Below, one piece after another: positions 26,479-35,436 of a stretch of DNA of 64,000 nucleotides. Position 1 is the stretch's first letter, and every line of letters starts with the position of its first letter. Made by a program: the position numbers and the translations under genes. Under the pieces are notes generated by a model that saw only the letters and a program-made list of their open reading frames with translations, did not search any database and was not told where the DNA came from. Source of the DNA: GAS188 sp963713805 (GTDB lineage Bacteria > Pseudomonadota > Alphaproteobacteria > Rhizobiales > Beijerinckiaceae); NCBI GenBank assembly GCA_963713805.1, contig CAVQNF010000007.1:124001-188000 (forward strand), given 5' to 3'.

Positions 26479-28871
26479 CCCGAGGTTCCCGGATGAGCCG
26501 CGTGCTGAAACAGCATGAGCGAGCGCGGCTCGAGCGAAACGCTGCCGCCGGGCGAAAGCATGATCGGCGGGGCCGGCGCCACGCCGGTCGGCGCCCGCGT
26601 GTCGAATACGCAAACCCACCCCGTGCCGGGAAAGCCTTCGTGCAGGCGAAAGGGCTGCGCGTCGGGAGCCGCATTGACGAGGAGCAGGAAGCGCTCGCCA
26701 TCCGGAGCGTCATTGCCGATCTGCATGCCGAGCGTGCGGCGATTGGCGTCGTTCCAATCGTCGGGGGTCATCTCGCGCGCTTCCGGAGCGAGCCAATACA
26801 CATCCTTGAGCGAGCTTCCGGCGACGAGCTCGCCGCTCAGGAAACTGCGCCGCCGAAAGGCCTCATGGCGTCGGCGCAAATGCAGCAGCGCCGCCGTGAA
26901 CGAGAAGAGATCGGGGTCCGCCGCTGCCGATTTCCAGTCGAGCCAGCTCGTCTCATTGTCCTGGCAGAAGGCGTTGTTGTTGCCCTTCTGGCTGCGCGAG
27001 ATCTCGTCGCCCATCAGGATCATGGGGACGCCCTGCGAGAGCAGGAGCGTGGCGATGAGATTGCGCTTCTGGCGGGCGCGCAAGCCGAGCACCTTCACGT
27101 CCTGCGTCGGCCCTTCGGCGCCGCAGTTCCAGGAGAGGTTGTTGCGGTGGCCGTCCTGGTTGTTCTCGGCATTCGCCTCGTTGTGGCGTTCGTTGTAGCT
27201 GACGAGGTCCTCGAGCGTGAAGCCGTCGTGGGAGCAGACGTAGTTGACGGAGGCCGACGGATGGCGCCCGCCCGGCTCGAAGACCTCGCGCGAGCCGGTG
27301 ATCACGCGCGCGAGCTCCGGCAGCTTCCCGGGATCGCCGCGCCAGAAAGCGCGTACCGTGTCGCGGAAGCGGTCGTTCCACTCGCTCCATCCGGGCGGGA
27401 AGCCGCCCAGTCGATAGCCGCCGCTGCCCACGTCCCAAGGTTCTGCGATCAGCTTGACGCGGCTGAGTTCCGGGTCCTGCCCGATGGCGCGCAGAAAGCC
27501 CGCATGCGCGGTCACGTCGAACTTGTCGCGCGCCAGCGTCGAGGCGAGATCGAAACGGAAGCCGTCGACGTGATAGACCGCTCGCCAGTGCCGCAGCGAA
27601 TCGAGCACCATCTGCAACACGCGCGGCTGGCTCAGGTCGAGCGAGTTTCCCGTCCCCGTCGAATCCCAGTAATAGCGCGCATTGTCGGGCGAGAGCTTGT
27701 AGTAGGAGGCATTGTCGATGCCGCGGAAAGACAAGGTCGGCCCGAGGTGGTTGCCTTCCGCGGTATGATTGTAGACGACATCGAGGATCACCTCGATGCC
27801 GGCATCGTGGAGCGAGCGGATGGCGGCCTTGAGGCCGACGACACCGGCCTCGCCGAGATAGCGCGGCTCGGGCGCGAAGAACCCCATCGTCGAATAGCCC
27901 CAGTAGTTGCGCAGACCCTTCGCCACGAGGAAACGGTCGTCCGCGAAGCTTTGGATCGGCATCAGCTCGAGCGTGGTGATGCCGAGCTTCACCAGGTGCT
28001 CGACGATCGCGGGATGGCCCAGCGCCGCATAGGAGCCGCGCATCGCCGCGGGGAGCCCCGGGTGGAGTTGGGTGAAGCCCTTGACATGCGCCTCGTAGAT
28101 GCTCGCGTCCCTCATGGGATGTCGTGGCGGACGGTCCTCCCCCCAATGATGCGTCGGATCCTCGACGACGCATTTGGGCATCATCGGCGCGCTGTCGCGA
28201 CGATCGGGCGTGAGGTCGGCGCGGTGCGCGCCGAGCCGATAGCCGAAGATCGCGTCGTGCCAGCGTATCGATCCATGCAGGAGATGCGCATAAGGGTCGA
28301 TCAGCAGCTTTTGCGGATTGAAGCGATGGCCGCGGTTGGGGTCATAAGCGCCGTGAACCCGATATCCGTAGAGCTGCCCCGGACGTAAGCCCGGCAGATA
28401 GCCGTGCCAGATCTGGTTGGTGCGACAGGGCAGGAAGATGCGCTCGGTCTCACGCCGCCCCGCGGCATCGAACAGGCAAAGCTCGACCGCGCTCGCATGC
28501 GCCGAAAACAGCGCGAAGTTGGTGCCGCGCCCGTCCCAATTCGCGCCGAGCGGCAAGGGCACGCCTTCATCGACTTTCCGGGTCGAGGCGCGTGAAGCCG
28601 TCCCCCGCGGCCCGAGATTGCCGGCGCCGCTTTCGGATCGGCCGAGGGTAGGGCGGAGCAAGGGGGCGGCCGCTAGAAGCGGGAAGCGCAGCGGCGAAGG
28701 TCCGGCCTCAACGCCATTTCCAAGGACATCTCGTCTCTCCCTCGCACCGCAACGAAACGGAAAACCGCCTGACCCCCGCAAGAGTTTCGTGGCCAAAGGG
28801 GAAATCGAGCCTCTCCAGCCAGAATTCGGCGATGTTTCCTCTCGGGTCGAGGCGAAAGCGCCGCCAAGCAT
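26475..28871 (-). CDS. glgX: Glycogen debranching enzyme GlgX/TreX
   Basis: GH13 isoamylase-type debranching enzyme. The carbohydrate-binding N-terminal module starts VPLPLGANWDGRGTNFALFSAHA. EVILDVVYNHTAEGN, VDGFRFDLASTL (nucleophile Asp), KLIAEPWDVG (Glu) and NYVCSHDGFTLEDLVSYNERHNEAN (Asp) follow. It cuts alpha-1,6 branches of glycogen to give linear maltodextrins for TreZ/TreY. About 798 residues from ATG 28871, but the first ~105 residues do not look like the family, and homology begins near 28,560. The real start may be a non-ATG codon between 28,560 and 28,700. First gene of the operon. Confidence 0.9.
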   Translation of the reverse strand: MLGGAFASTREETSPNSGWRGSISPLATKLLRGSGGFPFRCGARERRDVLGNGVEAGPSPLRFPLLAAAPLLRPTLGRSESGAGNLGPRGTASRASTRKVDEGVPLPLGANWDGRGTNFALFSAHASAVELCLFDAAGRRETERIFLPCRTNQIWHGYLPGLRPGQLYGYRVHGAYDPNRGHRFNPQKLLIDPYAHLLHGSIRWHDAIFGYRLGAHRADLTPDRRDSAPMMPKCVVEDPTHHWGEDRPPRHPMRDASIYEAHVKGFTQLHPGLPAAMRGSYAALGHPAIVEHLVKLGITTLELMPIQSFADDRFLVAKGLRNYWGYSTMGFFAPEPRYLGEAGVVGLKAAIRSLHDAGIEVILDVVYNHTAEGNHLGPTLSFRGIDNASYYKLSPDNARYYWDSTGTGNSLDLSQPRVLQMVLDSLRHWRAVYHVDGFRFDLASTLARDKFDVTAHAGFLRAIGQDPELSRVKLIAEPWDVGSGGYRLGGFPPGWSEWNDRFRDTVRAFWRGDPGKLPELARVITGSREVFEPGGRHPSASVNYVCSHDGFTLEDLVSYNERHNEANAENNQDGHRNNLSWNCGAEGPTQDVKVLGLRARQKRNLIATLLLSQGVPMILMGDEISRSQKGNNNAFCQDNETSWLDWKSAAADPDLFSFTAALLHLRRRHEAFRRRSFLSGELVAGSSLKDVYWLAPEAREMTPDDWNDANRRTLGMQIGNDAPDGERFLLLVNAAPDAQPFRLHEGFPGTGWVCVFDTRAPTGVAPAPPIMLSPGGSVSLEPRSLMLFQHAAHPGTSG

Positions 28872-28899
28872 AAAGCATCGACGGAACTTTATCGACCAC
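28708..28899 (-). CDS. Possible small hypothetical protein overlapping glgX 5' end
   Basis: 63 codons from GTG 28899 (or ATG 28878) in a different frame from the annotated glgX N-terminal extension. The product (MLYAWRRFRLDPRGNIAEFW, then LERLDFPFGHETLAG, ending CPWKWR) has balanced amino-acid composition and looks more protein-like than the overlapping glgX extension. No family recognised. If it is real, glgX must start downstream of about 28,700. Confidence 0.3.
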   Translation of the reverse strand: MVDKVPSMLYAWRRFRLDPRGNIAEFWLERLDFPFGHETLAGVRRFSVSLRCEGETRCPWKWR

Positions 28900-29129
28900 G
28901 CTCAGCGCGAGTATAAATTCACAATAATACTATATAAAATCAATCAGATGTGGCCGGATCTTCTTGTAAAAGAGCGAAGAGGCAAGGGGATTTGATGCCG
29001 GCTTCGTCATCGAGACGCCCGTTGCCGAAGAAGTTACGCGGATTTCCGCACGCAGAGGTATTGCGCCCGGAACTTTCGATATCGCAACGCGTTCAGCCGA
29101 CGGATTGGCAATGACGACGGGAGGCGGCT
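28900..29129. promoter_or_regulatory. AT-rich intergenic segment between glgX and the small membrane peptide
   Basis: 28,910-28,960 is strikingly AT-rich (TATAAATTCACAATAATAC, TATATAAAATCAATC) in GC-rich surroundings. It lies between the minus-strand trehalose operon and the plus-strand 24-codon gene, so it probably supplies one or both divergent promoters. I cannot assign individual -35 and -10 boxes with confidence. Confidence 0.4.
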
Positions 29130-29204
29130 GTGGACGGACTTATCTATCTCATCGGATTGATCGTCGTGATCATGGCAATTCTATCCTTCTTTGGTCTTCG
29201 CTGA
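29130..29204 (+). CDS. 24-residue small membrane peptide
   Basis: GTG at 29130 opens a 24-codon frame ending TGA at 29204. The product (MDGLIYLIGLIVVIMAILSF followed by FGLR) is a single transmembrane helix with an acidic N-terminus and a basic C-terminal end. GGGAGG lies about seven bases upstream, an ideal ribosome-binding site. The gene is too short for usual gene finders. It sits 23 bp before a larger membrane-protein gene, suggesting a two-gene unit. I recall similar short conserved peptides in Hyphomicrobiales but cannot verify that here. Function unknown. Confidence 0.6.
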   Translation: MDGLIYLIGLIVVIMAILSFFGLR

Positions 29205-29227
29205 AACCGGGCAGAAATGAGTTTGTC

Positions 29228-30088
29228 ATGACCGACGTGACGATTGTCGAGGATGCCGTGCTCGCCGAGGAGGGCGCGGGCAGATACTTGAATTTCGGCG
29301 CCATCATCGGAGGCGCGATCGCGGGAGCCGCCGTGGGGGCCGTCCTCAACGGCTTCGGGGTGGCGATCGGTCTTGCCGTGAGCTCGACCTCGCCGACATG
29401 GCGCGACACCTCGATGGCTCTCGTCCTGCTGACGGGACTTTTTCTTCTCTTCACCTCGATCGTGAGCAGCGGGATCGCCGGTTATATCGCGGCACGCGCC
29501 GCCCCCGTCGAGGGGAGGGACCTGGATGATGAAGGCGAGTTTCGCGACGGCATGAACGGGCTTGTCGCCTGGGCGCTTGCGCTGCTGGTCGCGGCGCTCC
29601 TTGCCCTCGCGGCCGCCCAGCTCGGTGCTCGCGCGACGAGCAGCCCCTCCTCCACCACGGCGCCGAACGCGAGCGCCGGCGAAAATCTTCTCGCCTTCGA
29701 TCTCGATCGGCTCTTCCGCAGCGACGCGGCCGCGGAGGCGAACATCGCCTACGACCGGGCGCAGGCCGCGCGCATCCTTCTCACCGCGAACAGCCATACC
29801 GGCATGACGGCGCCGGATCACGATTATCTCGTACGGCTGGTTGCGCGCCGAACCGGCCTTGCCCCGGCGGATGCCGGGCGCCGCGTCGATGAGGTGGTCG
29901 CGAGCTCGAAGGACAATGTGGTGCGAGCGCGCCGCTCCGCCGTCGTGATCGCCTTCATGGCCGCCGCGGCCGCCCTCATCGGCGCAGCGGTCGCGTGGAT
30001 GGCGGCAGGTGCGGGCGGGCGGCACCGTGAAGGCGTCGGCACTTCTCATCTCTGGAGATGGGATCGCAGGCTCGTGCCCCGGACCTGA
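29228..30088 (+). CDS. Hypothetical membrane protein with glycine-zipper-like helix
   Basis: 286 residues from ATG 29228. The first helix is a glycine/alanine-rich pair (FGAIIGGAIAGAAVGAVLNGFGVAIGLAV), followed by helices at about 58-80 and 105-125. A soluble stretch of about 110 residues (LDRLFRSDAAAEANIAYDRAQAARILL) comes next, and a last helix (VVIAFMAAAAALIGAAVAWMAAGAGG). This resembles inner-membrane proteins of unknown function in alphaproteobacteria that carry a short periplasmic-domain insert. The 41 codons upstream in frame overlap the 24-codon gene and are not coding. The final ~20 residues look unlike protein and could follow an indel. Confidence 0.6.
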   Translation: MTDVTIVEDAVLAEEGAGRYLNFGAIIGGAIAGAAVGAVLNGFGVAIGLAVSSTSPTWRDTSMALVLLTGLFLLFTSIVSSGIAGYIAARAAPVEGRDLDDEGEFRDGMNGLVAWALALLVAALLALAAAQLGARATSSPSSTTAPNASAGENLLAFDLDRLFRSDAAAEANIAYDRAQAARILLTANSHTGMTAPDHDYLVRLVARRTGLAPADAGRRVDEVVASSKDNVVRARRSAVVIAFMAAAAALIGAAVAWMAAGAGGRHREGVGTSHLWRWDRRLVPRT

Positions 30089-30135
30089 GCGAACCGGGTC
30101 GGGCCGATCGCGTCATCGCGCCTTCGAGGACGGCG

Positions 30136-31461
30136 TCACCCTTTGCGCGGTGGCAGCTTCTCGCCCTCGCGAGGTAGAGGCGCCTCTCCTTGGCCCTGGT
30201 CCACGGCCTCGTGGCCTTGTCGCGCCGCCTCCCACCCGAAGACGCTCCGGCCTCCATAAAGAGGGGAGTGCCGTCGTTCCCGCGCGATCAAATCCTCGAC
30301 CGGAGCGCCGGCGACATGGCGCTCGAGCCGTCTCGCCTGCTTGTCGAGACGTTCGAGCGCCGCGAGCTCTTCGCCCTTGCCGAGCTTGGCTGTCCGGACT
30401 GCCGATTTGAGCACGTCGATCGTCCGGTCGTAGACTTTCAGCGGAACGGGAAAGGGATGGCGATCCTTGCCACCATGCGCGAAAGAAAACCGGGCGGGAT
30501 CGGCGAAGCGATAAGGCGCCCCATGCACGACCTCCGCCACCATGGCCAAGGCTTCGACCGTGCGGGCGCCGACGCCAGGCACGAGAAGCAGCTCCGAAAA
30601 ATCGTCCGGTCCACGCTCCGCGGCCGCCGCGAGCGTAGCGTGGAGACGGCGCGCCATGACGTCGCTCGGGCGCACCTCATGGTGGGCGGGCATCACGAGA
30701 TGGGGAAGCAGCGCCTCGTCCCGTCGCGCGGGCTTCTTGCGAGGAAGCGAAGCGGCGATCAGGCCCGCCGCCTCTCGCGCGACCCGATCGGGTCCGAGCG
30801 AGCGGAGCAAATCGACCTGGCCTCGGCGTGAAGCCGACGCGCGGTGGTCCGTAAGGTTGACGATATCGCCCTGCCGCTCTCCCTCGATTGCCGCATGCGG
30901 CGCGTCGACGAAGCTCTTCAGGCCCTCGGACTGCCAATGGTATCGACGCGCTTGCCGGTTGTTTCCGTTCATTCCCTGTTGAACGACGACCCACCGCGCA
31001 TCGTCCGTGACGATGAAGCCGTGGAGGTAGAGGTCGAACCCGTCCTGGACGGCGGCGCTGTCGACCTTCGCGACGAGGCGGCTGGCGCGCGCGAGCGCGT
31101 CACCGTCGAAGCCAACCCGCTCGCCGATCGAGCCGAGTTCCCGGGGCGTTTGTCGCGAATGTTTGCCGCGACCTCCGCAAACATGAATTCCGAGCTCTCC
31201 GGCGAGCGGGGTGAGCCCCCGCTTCAAGGCACCGATCACGCTGGTCGTGATGCCGGAGGAATGCCAATCCATCCCCATCACCGCACCGAAGGATTGGAAC
31301 CAGAACGGGTGGGCGAGACGACGCAGGAATTCGTCGCGGCCGTAATGATGGACGATCGCCTGCGCGATCACCGCGCCGAGGCGCGTCATGCGGTCGGCGA
31401 GCCACTTCGGCACCTGGCCTCCGTGCAGGGGCAGATCGGCGCTTCCGGTTCTTCGAGCCAT
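30136..31461 (-). CDS. DUF763 domain protein with helix-hairpin-helix motif
   Basis: 441 residues from ATG 31461 (GGGAAC upstream); the 75 codons before this in frame are not conserved. The N-terminal DUF763 core contains RTGSADLPLHGGQVPKWL, GRDEFLRRLAHPFWFQSFGAVMGMDWHSSGI and GIHVCGGRGKHSRQTP. A second part has DDFSELLLVPGVGARTVEALAMVAEVVHGAP, a helix-hairpin-helix-type element as found in DNA-binding proteins. Function of DUF763 is unknown; the HhH and Arg/Lys-rich end suggest nucleic-acid binding, which is inference. Transcribed alone, divergent from a small Pro-rich protein gene. Confidence 0.8.
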   Translation of the reverse strand: MARRTGSADLPLHGGQVPKWLADRMTRLGAVIAQAIVHHYGRDEFLRRLAHPFWFQSFGAVMGMDWHSSGITTSVIGALKRGLTPLAGELGIHVCGGRGKHSRQTPRELGSIGERVGFDGDALARASRLVAKVDSAAVQDGFDLYLHGFIVTDDARWVVVQQGMNGNNRQARRYHWQSEGLKSFVDAPHAAIEGERQGDIVNLTDHRASASRRGQVDLLRSLGPDRVAREAAGLIAASLPRKKPARRDEALLPHLVMPAHHEVRPSDVMARRLHATLAAAAERGPDDFSELLLVPGVGARTVEALAMVAEVVHGAPYRFADPARFSFAHGGKDRHPFPVPLKVYDRTIDVLKSAVRTAKLGKGEELAALERLDKQARRLERHVAGAPVEDLIARERRHSPLYGGRSVFGWEAARQGHEAVDQGQGEAPLPREGEKLPPRKG

Positions 31462-31640
31462 GTCGTTCCCGAGCGAGTTCGAGTCGTGGAGACAGCACCT
31501 ATACCACCGCGGCGTCTGGTGGTTGAGGCCGACCCTGCCAAGATCGGCCATCGCGCTTGCGCAAGAATCGCCCCTTCTCTCGAGGGGAACGTCACCGCCC
31601 CCGGCACGTTCGCCCGAGGGGGCCAAAGGAGAGCGCCGGC

Positions 31641-31853
31641 ATGGATCAGCGAAAGAACAAGGAGCCCTCAAGGGAGAGGCCAGCACCGGGCGCGACGCCG
31701 GACCCGTCGCCGGGAAGGTCGCGGGACCCGTTTCCCGAGCGTCAGCCCCGAGAAATCCCTCTCTCGGATCCGCCGGGCGAGGTGGTCGGCGACCCCCAAG
31801 GCGACGTCATCGGCGATCCGAAGGTCGACAAGCCGCCCGCGAGGAGGGGCTAG
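31641..31853 (+). CDS. Small proline-rich hypothetical protein
   Basis: 70 residues from ATG 31641, with AAAGGAG about nine bases upstream. The product is hydrophilic and probably disordered: MDQRKNKEPSRERPAPGATP, then repeated Asp-Pro motifs (DPPGEVVGDPQGDVIGDPKVD) with a 7-8 residue GD(P)xG(D)V periodicity. No family assigned. It stands alone. Confidence 0.45.
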   Translation: MDQRKNKEPSRERPAPGATPDPSPGRSRDPFPERQPREIPLSDPPGEVVGDPQGDVIGDPKVDKPPARRG

Positions 31854-32223
31854 CCCGGATGCGTTCGGATCGAGTCAGCGACTTAAGAGCCCGCCGCGCG
31901 AGGCTTGGCCACATCGCTCGCGGGCTTGGTTCGTGGTCTCTCGCCTCCCGCGACACCCAAGGCGCGCGATCTCATCGCGCCAACCCGGCCATGACGCGCG
32001 CCGGACGAAGATCCTTCTCATGATCGCAAGAATCCTCTCCTCACACCCCCCAATCGCTGCTCGTCGCGACCAACGCCCGGTGATGCAAGAGGTTGCCCGA
32101 GAGGGTGCAAGAACCGACCCCCGAGGCAGGGTTCGTAAAGTTCACGTCCGCGAGCGGTGCAGAGCTTCGACTTGCGGGAATGACCTTGCGCTCGCGCGGC
32201 GGTTCAGGCGAGCGAGCCGGATA
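31854..32223. other. Intergenic region, no gene seen
   Basis: 370 bp between the Pro-rich small gene and the end of chpT. I see no frame with family motifs or a good ribosome-binding site and no clear terminator hairpin. Confidence 0.4.
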
Positions 32224-32925
32224 TCATGCCGAAGAATTCGCGATCCCCAGTGCCGGCGCGGCGTTCTTTGCGTCGAAACGCACCGTCTCCGCGTCGATGG
32301 CGACGGAGATTTCCATGCCGGCGGCCTGGGCGATCAGGCCGGTGTAATAGGGCTGGATCGCATGGGCATCGACCCCCCCGCTCGGCGAACGTCCGGCAAG
32401 AAGGTCCTGCGCATGGGGAGGAATGCGGGCGTTGGGCCCGGTGGCGGTGACCGTGATCGCGTTCGCGTCTTCGACGCCGTCGATCACCACCTTGATGGTG
32501 CCGCCGCGCGGGATCGCGGGTCCGGCGAGAAGCAGGAGGTTGAGAAGGAGCTTGACCTTGTTCTTCGGCAGGAACAGGCGGGGAGCGTCCCAGACGAGCT
32601 CGGCCTTCTCGTCGTCGAAATAGGTGCGCGCGATCGCCTGCGCGGCGGCAAGATCGATGCTGGCCCCTGCCGAGCCGGCGGCTCCGAAGGCGAGGCGAGC
32701 AAATTGCAAGCGTGAAGAGGCGCGTGCCGCGCTCTCGCGCACGAGCTTGAGCGCATCGGCGCGCATGGCCTCGTCCTTCTCGATATCCATGACCTCGAGG
32801 CCATTGACGATGGCGCCCACCGGGCTGATGACGTCATGGCACACGCGACTGCACAGGAGGGCGGCGAGATCGAGCGATTCGAGCTTGATGTCGGTCATCT
32901 GACGGTCGATAGCCTCGCGACTCAT
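32224..32925 (-). CDS. chpT: Histidine phosphotransferase ChpT
   Basis: 233 residues from ATG 32925 (GGGAAC upstream). The dimerisation helix holds LAALLCSRVCHDVISPVGAIVNGLEVM; the His in CHDVISPVGA is the phosphoryl-carrying residue. The C-terminal part is a degenerate HATPase-like domain (KVKLLLNLLLLAGPAIPRGG). ChpT passes phosphate from the CckA kinase to the response regulators CtrA and CpdR, which control the alphaproteobacterial cell cycle. cckA and ctrA are not in this window. Divergent from cysQ with about 85 bp between starts. An in-frame ATG at 32898 is an alternative start. Confidence 0.88.
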   Translation of the reverse strand: MSREAIDRQMTDIKLESLDLAALLCSRVCHDVISPVGAIVNGLEVMDIEKDEAMRADALKLVRESAARASSRLQFARLAFGAAGSAGASIDLAAAQAIARTYFDDEKAELVWDAPRLFLPKNKVKLLLNLLLLAGPAIPRGGTIKVVIDGVEDANAITVTATGPNARIPPHAQDLLAGRSPSGGVDAHAIQPYYTGLIAQAAGMEISVAIDAETVRFDAKNAAPALGIANSSA

Positions 32926-33009
32926 GTTCGTTCCCGCGAGCGAGGAGGCGGATGAGCCTTCGCGCCGATCCGATTCGGGTGGTTGCTGATACACTAAAAG
33001 GAGCAAGGC

Positions 33010-33856
33010 TTGAAAGACGCGCCGCAACGTTTGAACAATATCGAAAAAACCTTCGCGGAAGCGGCGATCTCGGCGGGCCGCGAGATCATGTCGAGCTTCC
33101 AGGGTCGATTGGCGGCGACCCAAAAAGCCGATGGCTCGCCCGTGACCGATGCCGATCTGCGCGCCGAGGCGATCATCCGGGCGCGGCTCCGCGAAGCCCT
33201 CCCGGACATTCCCGTGATCGGCGAGGAAGGCGAGAAGCCGGCGATGGACATCGCTCCGCAAGGCGCCTTCATCCTCGTCGATCCTCTCGACGGCACGCGC
33301 GATTTCCTCGACGGCTCCCCTGAATTCACCGTGAACATCGCCCTCGTCGAGGCGAGGCGGCCCGTCGTCGGCGTCGTCCATGCGCCGGCGCTCGGACGCC
33401 TCTTCGTCGCAAGCGTCGCAGGCGCGTTCGAAATCGCGGTGGATGGCGATCTCTCCGCGGGTTTGGCGCGACGACGCGCCCTCACGGTGCGCGCTCTCGC
33501 GGCGCCCGCTCCGCTTGCCCTGGAAAGCCGTTCGCATCGGGAGCCGGCGACCGAGGCCCTGCTCGCCAAGCTCGGAGGGCCAAGACCGGCGCGCCGTCGG
33601 ATCTTCGTTGAAATTCGCGCTCCTCGCCGCGGGCGAGGGCGACCTTTACGCTCGAGCCGTGAGCCTCAACGAGTGGGACATCGCCGCGGGTGACGCGGTT
33701 CTCACCGCGGCGGGCGGGGCCGTCGTGACGCTCGAGAACCGGCCGGTGCTTTATGGAAATCCGGCCCTGAAGGCGCCCCCCTTCATCGCGTTCGGCGATC
33801 AAGCCCAGCGACGGCGGCTCGAATGGCCGGGAATGGCGAAGATCATGACGAAATAG
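33010..33856 (+). CDS. cysQ: 3'(2'),5'-bisphosphate nucleotidase CysQ family (one frameshift)
   Basis: Inositol-monophosphatase fold. The metal-binding motifs are IGEEGE (Glu-Glu), DPLDGTRDFLDGSPEFTVNIAL and the C-terminal EWDIAAGDAVLTAAGG. It would remove the 3'-phosphate from PAP and PAPS, supporting sulfate assimilation. The start is TTG 33010 after GGAGC. The frame breaks between about 33,570 and 33,600: the first frame carries residues up to EALLAKLGG and the second resumes with SSLKFALLAAGEGDLYAR to the stop at 33856. A single-base indel is the simplest explanation. Confidence 0.82.
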
Positions 33857-34012
33857 GGCCGGCCGCCGGGCAATTCTCCATTAACCTTGTGATCTGGGCT
33901 CCCCCTTGGGCTCCCCCTTGCGCCCGTGTCTCGCCATAGTCGAAGGCGAGAATATGGCAATTCGCTCAAAGCCGCGAACTCAAGGCCTGATCTCAAGGCC
34001 GCGATGGAGAAC

Positions 34013-34648
34013 ATGACCATGACGGAACGCGCAAGGCTGCCAAGCCCATCTCGAAAGAGCGGCTTGGATCGCCGCGTCCTCCTGCGGGGAGGGGCATTGC
34101 TGGCCGCCGGGTTCCCTGTCCAAGCGCTCGCGCAGGGCGCCCAGCCGCCCCGTGGCGAGGCTCCCGATACTTTCGAGCCCGGCGAAGTGATCAACAGCGG
34201 GCACCGCTTCTTCGGCACAGTTTCGCGAGGGCTCGCCTCCGTGGTGGAGGAGGCGACGCGGCGGTGGGGCCGGCCCAACGGCTATGTCCTCGGGCAGGAG
34301 GCCTCGGGGGCCTTCATCGGCGGCCTGCGCTACGGGGAAGGCACGCTGTTCACGCGCAATGCCGGGGATACCCATGTGTATTGGGAAGGGCCGTCGGTCG
34401 GCTTCGATTGGGGCGGCGACGGCGCGCGCACCATGATGCTCGCCTATGGATTGCCCGCGGTCGAGGCCCTGTTCACGCGTTATGTCGGGGTCAACGGCTC
34501 GGCCTATTTCGTCGGCGGCTTCGGCATGACCGCGCTCGCCGCGAATGAAAGCGTGGTGGTGCCGATCCGCTCGGGCGTCGGCTTCAGGCTCGGCGCCAAC
34601 ATCGGCTATCTGAAGTTCACGCCAGAGGCGACCTGGAACCCGTTCTGA
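34013..34648 (+). CDS. DUF1134 family exported protein
   Basis: 211 residues from ATG 34013, five bases after GGAG. The N-terminus has a twin-arginine-like leader (LDRRVLLRGGALLAAGFPVQALAQG). The DUF1134 core follows: EVINSGHRFFGTVSRGLASVVEEAT, GYVLGQEASGAFIGGLRYGEGTL, VYWEGPSVGFDWGGDGARTM, and a hydrophobic, glycine-rich end (SAYFVGGFGMTALA). Periplasmic, unknown function, broadly conserved in alphaproteobacteria. Downstream of cysQ on the same strand. Confidence 0.8.
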   Translation: MTMTERARLPSPSRKSGLDRRVLLRGGALLAAGFPVQALAQGAQPPRGEAPDTFEPGEVINSGHRFFGTVSRGLASVVEEATRRWGRPNGYVLGQEASGAFIGGLRYGEGTLFTRNAGDTHVYWEGPSVGFDWGGDGARTMMLAYGLPAVEALFTRYVGVNGSAYFVGGFGMTALAANESVVVPIRSGVGFRLGANIGYLKFTPEATWNPF

Positions 34649-34790
34649 GGCCTTTTCGCCGCGCATTGTCGAGAGGCAAATCGCCGATCGCGAGATGCCG
34701 GCCTCTTGCGAGCAGCCGGCCCGAGGATCGCCCGCCTCGCATCCGCCGCGGTGATCCCCTATGTAAGGGGATCGGAGAAGGAAGGCGTCG

Positions 34791-35081
34791 ATGATCCGTC
34801 TGGTGGTCGGCCGTGGCCGCTATGTGCGGCAGATGAGGATCCCGTTCTGGGCGCTCGCCATGGCGGGCGGCGCCGTCGTGCTGCTCAGCTTTCTCCTCCT
34901 CGCCTTTCTGGCGAGCCTTGCGATCTTCATCATTCCGGCTTGCCTCATCGGGGCCGGCGCGGCTCGGTGGCTCGCAAGACCGGCGGCGGGTTCTCGTGAA
35001 CCGATCTTCACGCGCAATCGGCCGAGCGATCCGAACGTGATCGAAGGCGAATATCGCGTGCTCGACGAGAGGCGACGCTGA
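34791..35081 (+). CDS. Small two-helix membrane protein
   Basis: 96 residues from ATG 34791 (AAGGAAGG upstream). A basic N-terminus (MIRLVVGRGRYVRQMRIPFW) leads into two adjacent hydrophobic helices spanning about residues 22-60. A cytosolic tail follows (REPIFTRNRPSDPNVIEGEYRVLDERRR) with the IEGEYR(V/E) motif common to short membrane proteins of the order. Function unknown. Confidence 0.6.
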   Translation: MIRLVVGRGRYVRQMRIPFWALAMAGGAVVLLSFLLLAFLASLAIFIIPACLIGAGAARWLARPAAGSREPIFTRNRPSDPNVIEGEYRVLDERRR

Positions 35082-35436
35082 GACCCTGATATTGCCGCAA
35101 CCGTTCGTCGGAAGGAGCCGCGGTGGCCGAAAGCGGATCCTCTGACATTCATGAAGGCGCGGCTCCGGCATTTTGCACGCAACGCTGAACCGGATCGGTC
35201 GAGGAGCAAAACGGCTCGTAGCGGACGCGGGGTGCCGCCAAAAAGGGCGCAACCTCCTCTTGCCGGGCAAGAGCGGCCGGCTCCCCCAGAATCACATTCC
35301 CGACTTGGCCGATTGCGCTTTCTCCAAAAAACGGCTTCGATGCATGCGCGCGGCGGCAAGGAAGCCTTGCCGCGGCAAACAAGCTTCACCGGAGCGATCG
35401 AATTCGCTCGACATAAAATGCACAAGGGAGACACAC
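35082..35436. other. dpp operon leader region with hairpin
   Basis: 355 bp without a supported gene upstream of dppA1. It contains a perfect stem at 35353-35373 (GCGGCAAGG, three-base loop, CCTTGCCGC), not followed by a T run, about 65 bases before the start codon. This could stabilise the message or be a regulator target. The dpp promoter should lie in this region. Confidence 0.45.

Noticed and set aside
33896..33919. Tandem GGGCTCCCCCTT repeat (two copies) upstream of the DUF1134 gene
   Set aside because: Only two copies of 12 bp; no evidence for function.
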